Shown piece by piece: positions 27,015 through 36,574 of a DNA stretch of 64,000 nucleotides. A program made the translations under genes and the position numbers. Origin of the DNA: Cyanobacterium sp. HL-69 (GTDB lineage: Bacteria; Cyanobacteriota; Cyanobacteriia; Cyanobacteriales; Cyanobacteriaceae); the NCBI GenBank assembly GCA_002813895.1, contig CP024912.1, forward strand, positions 186,001 to 250,000, given 5' to 3'. Position 1 is the first letter of the stretch; each line of letters opens with the position of its first letter. Under the pieces are notes generated by a model. That model worked only from the letters and a program-made list of their open reading frames with translations, did not search any database and had not been told where the DNA came from.

Positions 27015-27967
27015 CCATTATTTCTTCGGTTTTTTAGGACTTTAACTAATTTTTCCATTTCTGGGGGGATAGGTGCGATCGCACTTACTTCTTCTCCTGA
27101 GATGGGGTGAGTCAGGGTAAGACGAAAGGCGTGTAATGCTTGTCCTGTGAGGTTTACCCCTACCGAATGCCCGGAGCCGTACAATTGATCACCGATGATA
27201 GGATGCCCCATTTGGGTAGTGTGTACCCGAATTTGGTGGGTACGCCCCGTTTCTAGCTGAAAATGTAACCAAGAATAATTACCCAATCTTTCTTTTACCT
27301 GCCAATGGGTGATAGCATTTTTACCCCCTTTTTCGATAGGTACTACCGCCATTTTTTTTCGTTGGGTAGGATGACGACCAATAGGCAGATCAATTGTACC
27401 ACTATCCTCATGGGTAGAACCATATACCACCGCTAAATATTCCCTACGGGCAGTTTTTGCCTTAATTTGAGCCTGTAAATCATTTAACACCAGTTCCGTT
27501 TTTGCCACCACGATCGCCCCTGTGGTATCCTTATCAAGACGATGGACAATGCCAGGGCGTTCTACCCCCCCAATGCCTTGTAAATCGGGGCAGTGAGCCA
27601 ACAGCGCATTAACGAGGGTACCATCACCATGGCCGGGGGCAGGATGTACTACAAAGTTCGCAGGTTTATTGATAATTACTAAAAACTCATCCTCATAGAG
27701 AATATCAAGGGGAATGTCTTGGGCTTCAATGTGAGAAGGCACAACGGCGGGAATATGGACATGGATTGAATCTCCCTGTTTTAGTACTTCCTTTTTTTGG
27801 GTACAAATGCGATCGTTTAAATATACTTGCCCATCCTCAATCAACTTTTGCACCCGTGAGCGCGATAAATTTACTAAATTCTCTGCCAACCAAACATCAA
27901 TCCTTACTTTGCCCCTATCCACCACAAAATCTCGAAATGCTTGGCTTATCTCTAACTCATTAGTCAC
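27011..27967 (-). CDS. RluD-family 23S rRNA pseudouridine synthase
   Basis: Converts uridine to pseudouridine, most likely in 23S rRNA. An N-terminal S4 RNA-binding domain (RIDVWLAENL, SRSRVQKLIEDGQVYLN) is followed by the catalytic domain with GIVHRLDKDTTG, whose Asp is the nucleophile. RTHQIRVH is also present. The length of 318 residues fits RluC/RluD. The exact target uridines cannot be read from the sequence. Confidence 0.92.
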   Translation of the reverse strand: MTNELEISQAFRDFVVDRGKVRIDVWLAENLVNLSRSRVQKLIEDGQVYLNDRICTQKKEVLKQGDSIHVHIPAVVPSHIEAQDIPLDILYEDEFLVIINKPANFVVHPAPGHGDGTLVNALLAHCPDLQGIGGVERPGIVHRLDKDTTGAIVVAKTELVLNDLQAQIKAKTARREYLAVVYGSTHEDSGTIDLPIGRHPTQRKKMAVVPIEKGGKNAITHWQVKERLGNYSWLHFQLETGRTHQIRVHTTQMGHPIIGDQLYGSGHSVGVNLTGQALHAFRLTLTHPISGEEVSAIAPIPPEMEKLVKVLKNRRNNG

Positions 27968-27991
27968 TAAAATATTACCTCATTACAGTGG

Positions 27992-28016
27992 GTTGGGCTT
28001 AAAAATAAAACCCAAC
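27992..28016. repeat. Intergenic hairpin GTTGGG...CCCAAC
   Basis: GTTGGG (27992-27997) pairs with CCCAAC (28011-28016), with further partial pairing of the AT-rich interior. It lies between two co-directional minus-strand genes. Similar short GTTGGG hairpins are common intergenic repeats in cyanobacteria. A terminator role is possible but no U-run follows. Confidence 0.35.
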
Positions 28017-28069
28017 GAGAAGAATTGATTGTTTCATTATCAACTCTCAATGATCCATTATCAATTAAT

Positions 28070-29230
28070 TTAATACCTAAAATTAATTAACTCAGAAATC
28101 GCCTTCACCCTTTCCAAATGACTAGGGCAATTTTGACGAGAATCCGTAATTAACCAATCCAAAGCCGCCTCCTTAACATCAATAGAACTTCCTGTTTTAT
28201 CAACACAATAGCGACCAAATACAAGTTTATCCACCAGACGAACTCCCCTACCTAAACGGGAATATTCAAAGATAACACTATTATCCACCGTCGCCCCCTC
28301 ACAAATCCAACAATTAGGCCCAATCATAGCAGGGCCAACAATTTTTGCTCCATCCTCAATGTGAGTCATGCCACCGATATACACAGGGCCAGTAATATCT
28401 ACCTTATCCCAATTAATAGACACATTAACCCCCGTATAAACCCCTGGCTTAACCTCTTTACCCGGGATTTCAACATTTTTGATTTCCCCTGATAATACCG
28501 AGCGAATCGCTTGCCAATAGTCTGGTACTTTACCAATGTCCACCCACTCAAACTCCATATTCACTGCATAAAAAGGCAAACCCAACTCCACCAAATGGGG
28601 AAATAAATCACCACCAATGTCATATTCCTGATTCGGGGGAATATAATCAATTACCTCCGGTTCAAAAATATAAATCCCAGTGTTAATCTCTGTGCTGAGG
28701 GCTTCCTCTACCAATGGCTTTTCTTGGAAAGTTAAAATTTTGCCATCATCATCCGTTACCACCACCCCATAACTCGGTACCGCTTCCCTAGGGACTGATT
28801 TTGTGACCACCGTGGCGATCGCCCCTTTCTCCTTATGCTGTCGCACCACCTCAGTCAAATCAAGATCAATTAAAGCATCTCCACACAAAACCACAAAAGT
28901 ATCATCAAAAAAAGGATTAAACTCTTGAATACGCTTAATTCCTCCCGCCGAACCCAAAGCATTACCCACCAACTCTCCATCCACAATGCTTCCCTCAAAA
29001 GAATAACCGATTTGAACCCCAAACCGTTGCCCATCACGGAAATAACTCTCAATTTGCTCCGCCAAATGGCTCACATTTACCATCACCTCATCAAAACCAT
29101 GTTGCCTCAACAACTCCAACAAAAACTCCATCACAGGCTTTTGTAAAATAGGAATCAAAGGTTTAGGGATAGTGTGAGTAATAGGACGAATACGAGTTCC
29201 CTTTCCCGCCGCCAAAATCATTGCTTTCAT
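28070..29230 (-). CDS. Sugar-phosphate nucleotidyltransferase with C-terminal left-handed beta-helix
   Basis: 386-residue NDP-sugar pyrophosphorylase. The N-terminus has the nucleotide-binding signature MKAMILAAGKGTRIRPIT and the CGDALIDLDL metal site. The C-terminal ~120 residues are hexapeptide-like (IGGMTHIEDGAKIVGPAMIG). It most resembles mannose-1-phosphate guanylyltransferase or glucose-1-phosphate-type enzymes; the substrate cannot be settled from the sequence. It probably feeds surface polysaccharide synthesis. Confidence 0.87.
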   Translation of the reverse strand: MKAMILAAGKGTRIRPITHTIPKPLIPILQKPVMEFLLELLRQHGFDEVMVNVSHLAEQIESYFRDGQRFGVQIGYSFEGSIVDGELVGNALGSAGGIKRIQEFNPFFDDTFVVLCGDALIDLDLTEVVRQHKEKGAIATVVTKSVPREAVPSYGVVVTDDDGKILTFQEKPLVEEALSTEINTGIYIFEPEVIDYIPPNQEYDIGGDLFPHLVELGLPFYAVNMEFEWVDIGKVPDYWQAIRSVLSGEIKNVEIPGKEVKPGVYTGVNVSINWDKVDITGPVYIGGMTHIEDGAKIVGPAMIGPNCWICEGATVDNSVIFEYSRLGRGVRLVDKLVFGRYCVDKTGSSIDVKEAALDWLITDSRQNCPSHLERVKAISELINFRY

Positions 29231-29447
29231 AGGAGAATATTAATTAAAAACTAATAAATAAAGAGATCATAAGAAAAATATAGCCTTAAAATCAAATGTT
29301 ATCATTTTTAACTAAGGATTCCCGATTAAACGCGCCATAATAAAACTTTTTATTAACCACAAAGTCTCGATTATCAAAAATTAAGATACACTGAAATTGA
29401 ACTTCCTGATGAATAATCAAAATTAGCTCAAAAGAGAACCAGAGTGA

Positions 29448-30977
29448 ATGAGTGTTATTTATTGCCTTAATCCCCATTGTGAAAATCCCCAAAATGATAC
29501 CAAAACGAGAAAATGCAGGAGTTGTGGCTCTAATTTAATTCTCCATAAAAGGTACGTCGCCATCAAAAAAATTGGCAAAGGAGGATTCGGCACCACTTAT
29601 CTTGCCGTGGACATGGGCAATAAAAATCAATACTGTGTCATCAAACAACTAGATCCCGCTTCCGCCAATCCCGACTCCTACAGCACCGCCCTCGACTTGT
29701 TCAATCGGGAAGCAAAAACCATGGCAAAGCTAGAACACGCCCAAATTCCCAAGTTAATTGATTATTTTGAAGAAAAAGAACAATTTTATTTAATTCAAGA
29801 CTTTATCCTCGGACGGGATTTAGAAAGAGAAGTAAAAAAAGGCAGAATCTATCAAGAATCATCCGCCAAAAACTTCCTGCGTAGTATGCTTCCCGTGCTG
29901 CAATATATACACTCTCGCAAAGTAATTCACCGAGACATCAAACCAGGCAACATATTAAGGGAAAAAGAAAGCAAAAAACTATTTCTCATTGACTTTGGTG
30001 CCGTAAAAGAAGAAGTCAACACCAAACTCATGAACGCCAATCCCCAGAGCGCCTTTACCAAAATCTCTGTGGGCACCATGGGCTTTGCCCCCCCCGAACA
30101 ACTCGCCATGCGTCCTGTTTATTCTAGTGATATATATGCCCTTGGGGCAACTTGTATCTTTTTACTCACAGGGAAAGCACCCAAAGACTTGTGCGATCCA
30201 GAAACAGGGGAATTAGCATGGGAAAATCACACCACTGTTAGTGCAACCTTTGCCAAAGTGTTGAATAAAATGCTAGAAATAGACGTGAAAAAAAGATTTA
30301 ACTCCGCGGGGGATGTCATTCAAGCCCTAGATTTAGTCCCCTATGAGCAGGAGTTGGCAGAAAGTATGTTTTTTACCACCACCGCCCCTAAAGAAGAAAG
30401 TAAATCCGATGATCAAGATAGCGATTCTAGTTCTAATTTAACTACTCAAAACCTCGCTGATGCCATCCGTCGTCGAAGAGAAAAACAAAATCAACCTCAA
30501 AATATCCCCAAGGTAGCCACTCCCCGTGTACAAGTTCAAAAACTACAAATAAATTCCCCAGAAATGATTATCCAAGAATATCAACGGGGTAATCGTAACT
30601 TTAGTCAACAAACCCTGAGTGGTTTCGATTTAGAAGGTTTAAAATTACCAGGTTGTAGTTTTTCTCAAAGTAAATTAATTGGGGTAAACTTACAAAAAGC
30701 AAATCTGTATCGTAGTAATTTGATGGGGGCAAACTTTGCCCAAGCCAACCTACGGGAAGCTATTTTAAAACGAGCGGAGTTATACAAAGCTAACCTAAAA
30801 AATGCTGACTTACAAGGCGCCGATTTACAAAAAGCCAATCTTACAGAAGCTACCCTCAAGGATGCGAACCTCTGCGGTGCAAATCTTACGGAAGCTAAAG
30901 TTGACGATGAACAGTTACGCCTTGCCAAAACCAATTGGAGAACAATTTTGCCCAATGGTAAAAGGAAATGGTGGTAG
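29448..30977 (+). CDS. SpkB-like Ser/Thr kinase with zinc ribbon and pentapeptide repeats (copy 1)
   Basis: N-terminal four-Cys ribbon C6, C11, C23, C26. The kinase domain shows IGKGGFGTTY (glycine loop), VIKQL (lysine), HRDIKPGNIL and DFGAVK, with GTMGFAPPEQ in the activation segment. A low-complexity linker leads to about 18 pentapeptide repeats (A-N-L-x-x type, roughly 390-490). This is the layout of Synechocystis SpkB, where the Cys motif is needed for activity. A paralogue follows 62 bp downstream. Substrates are unknown. Confidence 0.9.
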   Translation: MSVIYCLNPHCENPQNDTKTRKCRSCGSNLILHKRYVAIKKIGKGGFGTTYLAVDMGNKNQYCVIKQLDPASANPDSYSTALDLFNREAKTMAKLEHAQIPKLIDYFEEKEQFYLIQDFILGRDLEREVKKGRIYQESSAKNFLRSMLPVLQYIHSRKVIHRDIKPGNILREKESKKLFLIDFGAVKEEVNTKLMNANPQSAFTKISVGTMGFAPPEQLAMRPVYSSDIYALGATCIFLLTGKAPKDLCDPETGELAWENHTTVSATFAKVLNKMLEIDVKKRFNSAGDVIQALDLVPYEQELAESMFFTTTAPKEESKSDDQDSDSSSNLTTQNLADAIRRRREKQNQPQNIPKVATPRVQVQKLQINSPEMIIQEYQRGNRNFSQQTLSGFDLEGLKLPGCSFSQSKLIGVNLQKANLYRSNLMGANFAQANLREAILKRAELYKANLKNADLQGADLQKANLTEATLKDANLCGANLTEAKVDDEQLRLAKTNWRTILPNGKRKWW

Positions 30978-31039
30978 TATATATGTTCTTGATTTTTTTA
31001 TTTTACTCGTAAAAATTTTCCCTAAATGAACCAAAGCAG

Positions 31040-32557
31040 ATGATTATTAGTTATTGCGTTAACCCAGAATGTCCTAGCCCCAAAAACCATCCTAAGCTCA
31101 AAAATTGCAATGCCTGTGGTTCTAATTTAATTCTGAATAGACGTTATCGAGTTATAAAAAGATTGGGTAAAGGGGGATTTGGTGCTACTTTCGTTGGGGT
31201 AGATTTAATAAATAAGGATGATCCTCTTTGTGTGGTGAAACAGTTACGCCCCATTGTAGATGATCCTCAAGCCTTCAAAATGGCTCTTAGTTTGTTTAAG
31301 AGGGAAGCGAAAACCCTAGCTAAAATTAATCATCCTCAAATACCTAAGTTACTTAATCATTTTGTGGATGATGAGAAGTTTTATGTCATTCAAGAGTTGA
31401 TTAATGGGGATAATCTGCAAAAGGAAGTGAAGGAAAAAGGGGTATATGGGGAGTTGGGGGTAAAAAGATTTTTGGCGGAAATTACCCCTATTTTGCAATA
31501 TTTACACTCTCAAAAGGTAATTCATAGAGATATAAAACCGGCTAATATTCTGCGACGCAAAAAAGATGGTAAATTAATTCTCATTGATTTTGGGGCGGTA
31601 AAAGATCAAGTCAATACTCAGTTAGCCCAAACCTATGGACAAACTGCCCTGACTCAGTTTGCGGTGGGTACTATGGGTTATGCCCCCCCTGAACAAATGG
31701 CTATGCGTCCTATATATGCCAGTGATATATATGCCCTTGGGGCTACTTGTCTTTATTTGTTAACGGGTAAATCACCTAAAAAGTTTGAACGGGATTCTGA
31801 TACGGGGGATATTATTTGGGAAAGTGAGGTTAATATTAGCCCTAGTTTCAAAAAGGTGTTGAGTAAAATGTTAATGCCTAATGTGAAAGAGCGTTATAAG
31901 ACGGCGGATGAGCTATTAAAGGCTTTGGATGTTGCACCTTTTGAGCAGAGTTTAAACCAAAGTTTTGTGACGGTTATTCAGTCTACGGATAAGAGTTCGG
32001 ATGATATTTCGACAACAGATTTATCGACTACTCAGACGGGGGATATGACAATGTCTCCCACCCAACAGTTACGACAGGCGATTCAAAAGAGAAAGAAAAA
32101 AACTAATACGATTACGATTAAGTGGGATGATGAGAGTTTTCGGGCTGCTTATAATGGGGGAAAAAAGGATTTTAGTGAGCAGGAGTTGAATAATATTAAT
32201 TTGACGGGGGTTAAGTTAAGTAAGTTTATTTTTCGTTATGCTCAGTTGGAGGGGGCTATTTTTATTGAGAGTAATTTAGCTCAAAGTAATTTTTATAGTT
32301 CTAATGTGCAGGGAGCTAATTTTTCCAATGCTAATTTGGCTCAGGCTTATTTTGCTAAAAGTGAGTTGAGGGATGCTGATTTTCGGGGGGCTAATTTACA
32401 GGGGGCTGATTTTACTAATGCTAATTTGGCGGATACTAATTTTTGTGGGGCTAATTTGAAAAATAGTAAAATTACTCAAAATCAGTTGAAGGATGCGAAG
32501 GTAAATTGGGCAACGGTGTTTCCTGATGGGGGGCGCCGTTGGTGGAAGTTGTTTTAG
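31040..32557 (+). CDS. SpkB-like Ser/Thr kinase with zinc ribbon and pentapeptide repeats (copy 2)
   Basis: Paralogue of the preceding gene with the same domain order. The Cys ribbon sits at identical positions (C6, C11, C23, C26). The glycine loop is LGKGGFGATF, followed by HRDIKPANIL, DFGAVK, GTMGYAPPEQ and C-terminal pentapeptide repeats. Codon use differs visibly: copy 1 favours C-ending codons, copy 2 T-ending ones (GCT AAT TTT runs in the repeats). The stop overlaps the convergent DUF3685 gene by 4 bp. Confidence 0.9.
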   Translation: MIISYCVNPECPSPKNHPKLKNCNACGSNLILNRRYRVIKRLGKGGFGATFVGVDLINKDDPLCVVKQLRPIVDDPQAFKMALSLFKREAKTLAKINHPQIPKLLNHFVDDEKFYVIQELINGDNLQKEVKEKGVYGELGVKRFLAEITPILQYLHSQKVIHRDIKPANILRRKKDGKLILIDFGAVKDQVNTQLAQTYGQTALTQFAVGTMGYAPPEQMAMRPIYASDIYALGATCLYLLTGKSPKKFERDSDTGDIIWESEVNISPSFKKVLSKMLMPNVKERYKTADELLKALDVAPFEQSLNQSFVTVIQSTDKSSDDISTTDLSTTQTGDMTMSPTQQLRQAIQKRKKKTNTITIKWDDESFRAAYNGGKKDFSEQELNNINLTGVKLSKFIFRYAQLEGAIFIESNLAQSNFYSSNVQGANFSNANLAQAYFAKSELRDADFRGANLQGADFTNANLADTNFCGANLKNSKITQNQLKDAKVNWATVFPDGGRRWWKLF

Positions 32558-34215
32558 TTTTTGATTTTTTTGCCGATTCCTTGTAATATTCCTTTGCCGA
32601 TTAAGCCTATTCCTCTACCGATAATTTCCGTGAGAATAAAGACTACTGCTTTTCCGAGTATGTCGGCGATCGCCTGTAATCCCCTTGTAACACTATCTAC
32701 AAATTCGATCATAATGGTGATAAACCAAGGGATGCCTGTGAGGGAGTTTAATTCTTGGTGTCGTGAATGGCTAATTTTGCCGATAATAATGCCTTGATAA
32801 CCTAGTTTTAAGATTTGATACTCGTCTTCAAAAATGTTACGGGGAATTTGCCAATATTTTTCCCTTTTATATTTCCATGCTAAATTGTTCCGAAACATGG
32901 CTATCTTACGGGATGATTTCCATTCTTGTTTGAAAAGATTATGCTTGATCGGTTGGGATTCTGATAAATTATTTAAGGTAAATTGCATGGTACTACAGGC
33001 GATCGTAATTAAAACATTTTCTGTTAATATCTGTTCTATTTCTGAGGCTGATTTACTTTGATAAGGATAAATTTGATCGTCAATAAAAAACTCTTTTTCT
33101 AGCACTAAATAACATAATAATTCTTCAAATAAAGGAAGATTAATAAAATTATTTTCGACTAAAAATTGTCCTTGTTTAAAAATATTTTCTTTAAAATTAA
33201 TCAACCTATCTCCACTGTCCAAAGAAACATAACGTCCTAAAAACTTGGTTGCGACATTTTGCCACAATTCTCTGACGATAGATGTCTTTCTTTCTATGAG
33301 CTGGTCTTCATTTAATTTAAGGAATTTTAACTCTGAAACTAACTGCTTAAGTTCTTTTAATACTAATAATAATAAGTCTCTTTTTTTATCTTCTTTGAGA
33401 ATATCTAATTCCAAAATTATATCCGTCGTATTTTTTAGAGAACCTTGGATTTTTTTAGGAATAATATCTTCATAATCTAAACTATTATCAGAAGCTAGAA
33501 TAATATTAGGATTTACCTCAGAGGGGGGCAGTTTAACCATAGAATCAGGATCTTCTTGAGAGTTGTCTTCTTCATCCATGGAACTGTTTAACATCCCGTT
33601 AGGGGTTGCCACAAATTGATTGACTAACCACCTTACAACCTTTAACTCTCTTCTTCTACCCTGCCAAAAAAGAATATCAAGGGGAGATAAATTACTATTT
33701 TTTAAATAAGAATTAACCTGTCTAATGCTTCTTTCTATTTCTCTTAATCCTAGCTCACATTGACGATAGAGCCAACCACCAATTAGCGTACGATTTTTAT
33801 TTTTAATGTTGACATAGTAAGTTTTACCATTAGCACATAGTTTGATTCCCTTAATTAAGTCTGAAATTTTAATATTTCGAGGACAACAGCCCTTAATATT
33901 CTCGATAGTTTTGATGTTTTCATCACTACCCCAAGGGGTAATTAAAAGTATAGGTAAATCTGGATATTTAGTAGTAAGTTTGCGGCTTAGTTTTACCAAA
34001 TTTGTTAACTTATTCGGCTCTACTGCTAAATCTAAAGATATTAATAATAAATCTACTGAATTTTCCTTTAATAAAGGCAAAGTTTCCGTCATTGTACCCT
34101 GTGCCAAAATTCTGATGTTAGAATTACTTTGTTCTTGTATGAGGGCAATTAAACCAAGACGAAAAACAGGATCATCATCTATCAATAAAATATTAACATT
34201 AGCATCATTTTTCAT
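32554..34215 (-). CDS. Pseudo-receiver protein of the DUF3685/Ycf55-like group
   Basis: The N-terminal receiver-like domain (about 1-125) keeps the acidic cluster D13-D14-D15, but the phospho-acceptor position is S60 (DLLLISLDL). It should therefore not be phosphorylated in the normal way. The following ~430 residues resemble the cyanobacterial DUF3685 region related to plastid Ycf55. The C-terminus is hydrophobic and Gly-rich (GRGIGLIGKGILQGIGKK). It lies 2 bp from the Fur-family gene upstream, so the two are probably co-transcribed. Confidence 0.75.
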   Translation of the reverse strand: MKNDANVNILLIDDDPVFRLGLIALIQEQSNSNIRILAQGTMTETLPLLKENSVDLLLISLDLAVEPNKLTNLVKLSRKLTTKYPDLPILLITPWGSDENIKTIENIKGCCPRNIKISDLIKGIKLCANGKTYYVNIKNKNRTLIGGWLYRQCELGLREIERSIRQVNSYLKNSNLSPLDILFWQGRRRELKVVRWLVNQFVATPNGMLNSSMDEEDNSQEDPDSMVKLPPSEVNPNIILASDNSLDYEDIIPKKIQGSLKNTTDIILELDILKEDKKRDLLLLVLKELKQLVSELKFLKLNEDQLIERKTSIVRELWQNVATKFLGRYVSLDSGDRLINFKENIFKQGQFLVENNFINLPLFEELLCYLVLEKEFFIDDQIYPYQSKSASEIEQILTENVLITIACSTMQFTLNNLSESQPIKHNLFKQEWKSSRKIAMFRNNLAWKYKREKYWQIPRNIFEDEYQILKLGYQGIIIGKISHSRHQELNSLTGIPWFITIMIEFVDSVTRGLQAIADILGKAVVFILTEIIGRGIGLIGKGILQGIGKKIKN

Positions 34216-34217
34216 GA

Positions 34218-34658
34218 TTAATTTTGATTGCGATAGCCAAAAAAGTCTACACGATAATTTACTACTTTTACCCCTGTTTGCTGTTCTATTTGTTCAATCA
34301 ATTCTGGGGGTAATTCTACATTGACATTAATAATTTTATTTGTATCAATGATGTTGACATGACTGTGTCCATCTGTAACATTACCGTATAACCTGCCATC
34401 GTGTCTATCTACACATTCAATGATGCCATGGAGAGAAAGGGCTTCTAGGTTTTGATATACGGAGGCTAGAGCAATATGTTTACCTTGTTGGCTCAAAAAA
34501 TCATAAACTTGTTTGGCAGTTAAATGTTCTTTTTGTGACCACAATAATTCTAGGATAAATCTTCTTTGCCGAGATACTCTCATGCCCAATTCTTGGCAAC
34601 GATTCAGGGCATCTTTGAGGGAGTGTACAGTTTTTTCGGTTGCCCCTTCTAGCTGCAT
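34218..34658 (-). CDS. Fur-family metal-responsive regulator (Zur/FurB-like?)
   Basis: 146-residue Fur-type repressor. The winged-helix part has GMRVSRQRRFILELLW and LASVYQNLEALSLHGIIE; the metal-binding part has DGHSHVNIID. The CxxC structural zinc motifs of classical Fur are missing. The overall pattern is closest to my recollection of the cyanobacterial Zur/FurB group, but this assignment is uncertain. A palindrome at 34684-34707, just upstream of the start, could be its own operator. The next gene (DUF3685) begins 2 bp after the stop. Confidence 0.78.
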   Translation of the reverse strand: MQLEGATEKTVHSLKDALNRCQELGMRVSRQRRFILELLWSQKEHLTAKQVYDFLSQQGKHIALASVYQNLEALSLHGIIECVDRHDGRLYGNVTDGHSHVNIIDTNKIINVNVELPPELIEQIEQQTGVKVVNYRVDFFGYRNQN

Positions 34659-34683
34659 TGTTTTTTATTGTCCTTTTTTTGAC

Positions 34684-34707
34684 TAAAGTAAATTCACTTA
34701 TACTTTA
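34684..34707. promoter_or_regulatory. Candidate Fur-family operator upstream of the regulator gene
   Basis: TAAAGTA (34684-34690) and TACTTTA (34701-34707) form a perfect 7-bp inverted repeat with a 10-base AT-rich spacer. It lies 26 bases upstream of the Fur-family start codon. Position and symmetry suit an autoregulatory site. Confidence 0.4.
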
Positions 34708-34919
34708 ACTAAGTTTTCCCCATTCCTACATTTTTTTATACTATGAAGAATAAAAATTTAAGTAAATAGGGTGCGCTGAAGAAATCAGAAAGTATGGTTA
34801 GGGATAAATAGCTATTAGCTTTTGCCTTTTGTCAGAAAAAATCTCTACATATCCCCGTGTCTAATTTTTTTGTTGTTATGCTAGAAACAATATTGCTATT
34901 TTAATTTTTTTTAAATTTT

Positions 34920-36302
34920 ATGACTATTACTAATTATTCTATGCAATCCTTTGTGGATGAGCAGAGGAAATTTTTTGCCAGTGGGGCAACCAAATCCTAT
35001 GATTTTCGTTTACAACAGTTGAAAAAATTAAAAGAGGCGATCGCCCTTAGACAAGATAAGATATTAGAAGCATTACATGAGGACTTAGGTAAACCAAACC
35101 TAGAAGGCTGTTTTGAATTAGCTGTCATCTCAGAAATCAGCTACGCTATCAAAAACCTCAAAAAATGGATGAAACCTAAACGGGTGAGTGCAGGAATTGA
35201 AAACTTCCCCGCCTGTGCCAAGATTCATTCCGAGCCATTGGGGGTAGTATTAATCATAGGACCATGGAATTATCCCTTTACCCTGATGATTTCTCCCCTC
35301 GTAGGGGCGATCGCCTCGGGAAACTGTGCTATGCTCAAACCATCAGAATTAGCACCCCACACCTCCGCCCTCATCACCGAATTAATCAAAGACATCTTTC
35401 CCCCCGAATATATCTGCATTCAAGAAGGAGGAGTAGAAGTAGCCCAAGAATTACTCGCTACCAAATTTGATCATATTTTCTTTACAGGAGGCACGAAAAT
35501 TGGTCAAATTGTCATGGAATCCGCCGCCAAGCAACTAACCCCCGTTACCCTCGAATTAGGAGGAAAAAGCCCCTGTATCGTTGACAAAGAAACTAACCTC
35601 AAAATTACCGCCCAAAGAATCACTTGGGGTAAATTTATCAACGCCGGGCAAACCTGCATCGCCCCCGATTACATCCTCGTAGATAAAGCCATCAAACAAG
35701 AATTTATCCAAGAAATCAAACAATGTGTCCATGATTTTTTTGGAGATAACCCTGCCCAAAGCCCCGATTTTGCCCGTATTATTAATCAAAAGCAGTTTGA
35801 TAGACTAGAGCAATTATTAGATAGTGGCGATATTATCGTCGGCGGAGAAACCAATCGAGAAAATAAATATATTGCCCCCACAATTATTGATAACGTGCCC
35901 CTCAATTCCCCCATCATGGCAGAGGAAATTTTTGGGCCTATCATGCCTATTCTTGAATACAATCATCTTGATGAAGCCATCAACATCATCAACAGTAAAC
36001 CCAAACCCCTCGCCCTTTACTTTTTCTCTAACAACTCAGAAAACAAGAAACGTATCCTCCATGAAACCTCATCAGGGGGATTATGCTTCAACGAAACCAT
36101 CATGCAAGTGGGCGTAAAAGACTTACCCTTTGGGGGGGTAGGAGATAGCGGCATCGGTGCATACCATGGCAAAACTAGCTTTGATACCTTCTCTCATAAA
36201 AAAGCCGTCTTATCTCGTTATTTTTGGGGTGATTTGAAATGGCGTTATGCTCCCTACAGTGACAAAATTGTGAATACTTTTAAGAATTTTTATACTAAGT
36301 AG
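34920..36302 (+). CDS. Aldehyde dehydrogenase family protein
   Basis: NAD(P)-dependent oxidation of aldehydes to acids. ELGGKSP carries the general-base Glu and NAGQTCIAPD the catalytic Cys (about residue 245). At 460 residues it belongs to the shorter class-3-like group, which includes the Synechocystis Slr0091 enzyme acting on apocarotenals and fatty aldehydes. The C-terminus is hydrophobic and aromatic. A strong intrinsic terminator follows at 36326. Confidence 0.9.
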   Translation: MTITNYSMQSFVDEQRKFFASGATKSYDFRLQQLKKLKEAIALRQDKILEALHEDLGKPNLEGCFELAVISEISYAIKNLKKWMKPKRVSAGIENFPACAKIHSEPLGVVLIIGPWNYPFTLMISPLVGAIASGNCAMLKPSELAPHTSALITELIKDIFPPEYICIQEGGVEVAQELLATKFDHIFFTGGTKIGQIVMESAAKQLTPVTLELGGKSPCIVDKETNLKITAQRITWGKFINAGQTCIAPDYILVDKAIKQEFIQEIKQCVHDFFGDNPAQSPDFARIINQKQFDRLEQLLDSGDIIVGGETNRENKYIAPTIIDNVPLNSPIMAEEIFGPIMPILEYNHLDEAINIINSKPKPLALYFFSNNSENKKRILHETSSGGLCFNETIMQVGVKDLPFGGVGDSGIGAYHGKTSFDTFSHKKAVLSRYFWGDLKWRYAPYSDKIVNTFKNFYTK

Positions 36303-36325
36303 TTACAATTTTTTTATAGTTTTAT

Positions 36326-36347
36326 AAAAGGGGTTTTATCCCCTTTT
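36326..36347 (+). terminator. Intrinsic terminator after the aldehyde dehydrogenase gene
   Basis: AAAAGGGG (36326-36333), a 6-base loop, and CCCCTTTT (36340-36347), followed by more T. This is a strong stem with a U-run on the plus strand. Confidence 0.8.
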
Positions 36348-36574
36348 TATATGTTTTTTGATTAAAATTTCACACGTATTTGTTGGACAAATAATTATCG
36401 TAAATCCAATGACAATAATTAATTTTAACAGTATCATCTTTACAATTATGTATCTTTTGCTAATATTTTAAGCTAAAAAATAATCTACACAATCTAATTA
36501 TTATAGCTTTTGGAAAATAATTTGAGCATACACCTTTGTTATAATAGTTAAATCTTCTTTTGACAATATAGAGA

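Noticed and set aside
29292-29492. Minus-strand ORF before the first SpkB-like kinase
   Set aside because: It overlaps the kinase start, shows no family features and lies in the promoter region.
30665-30955. Repetitive minus-strand ORF
   Set aside because: It is the reverse shadow of the pentapeptide repeats, which gives an artificial repeat pattern.
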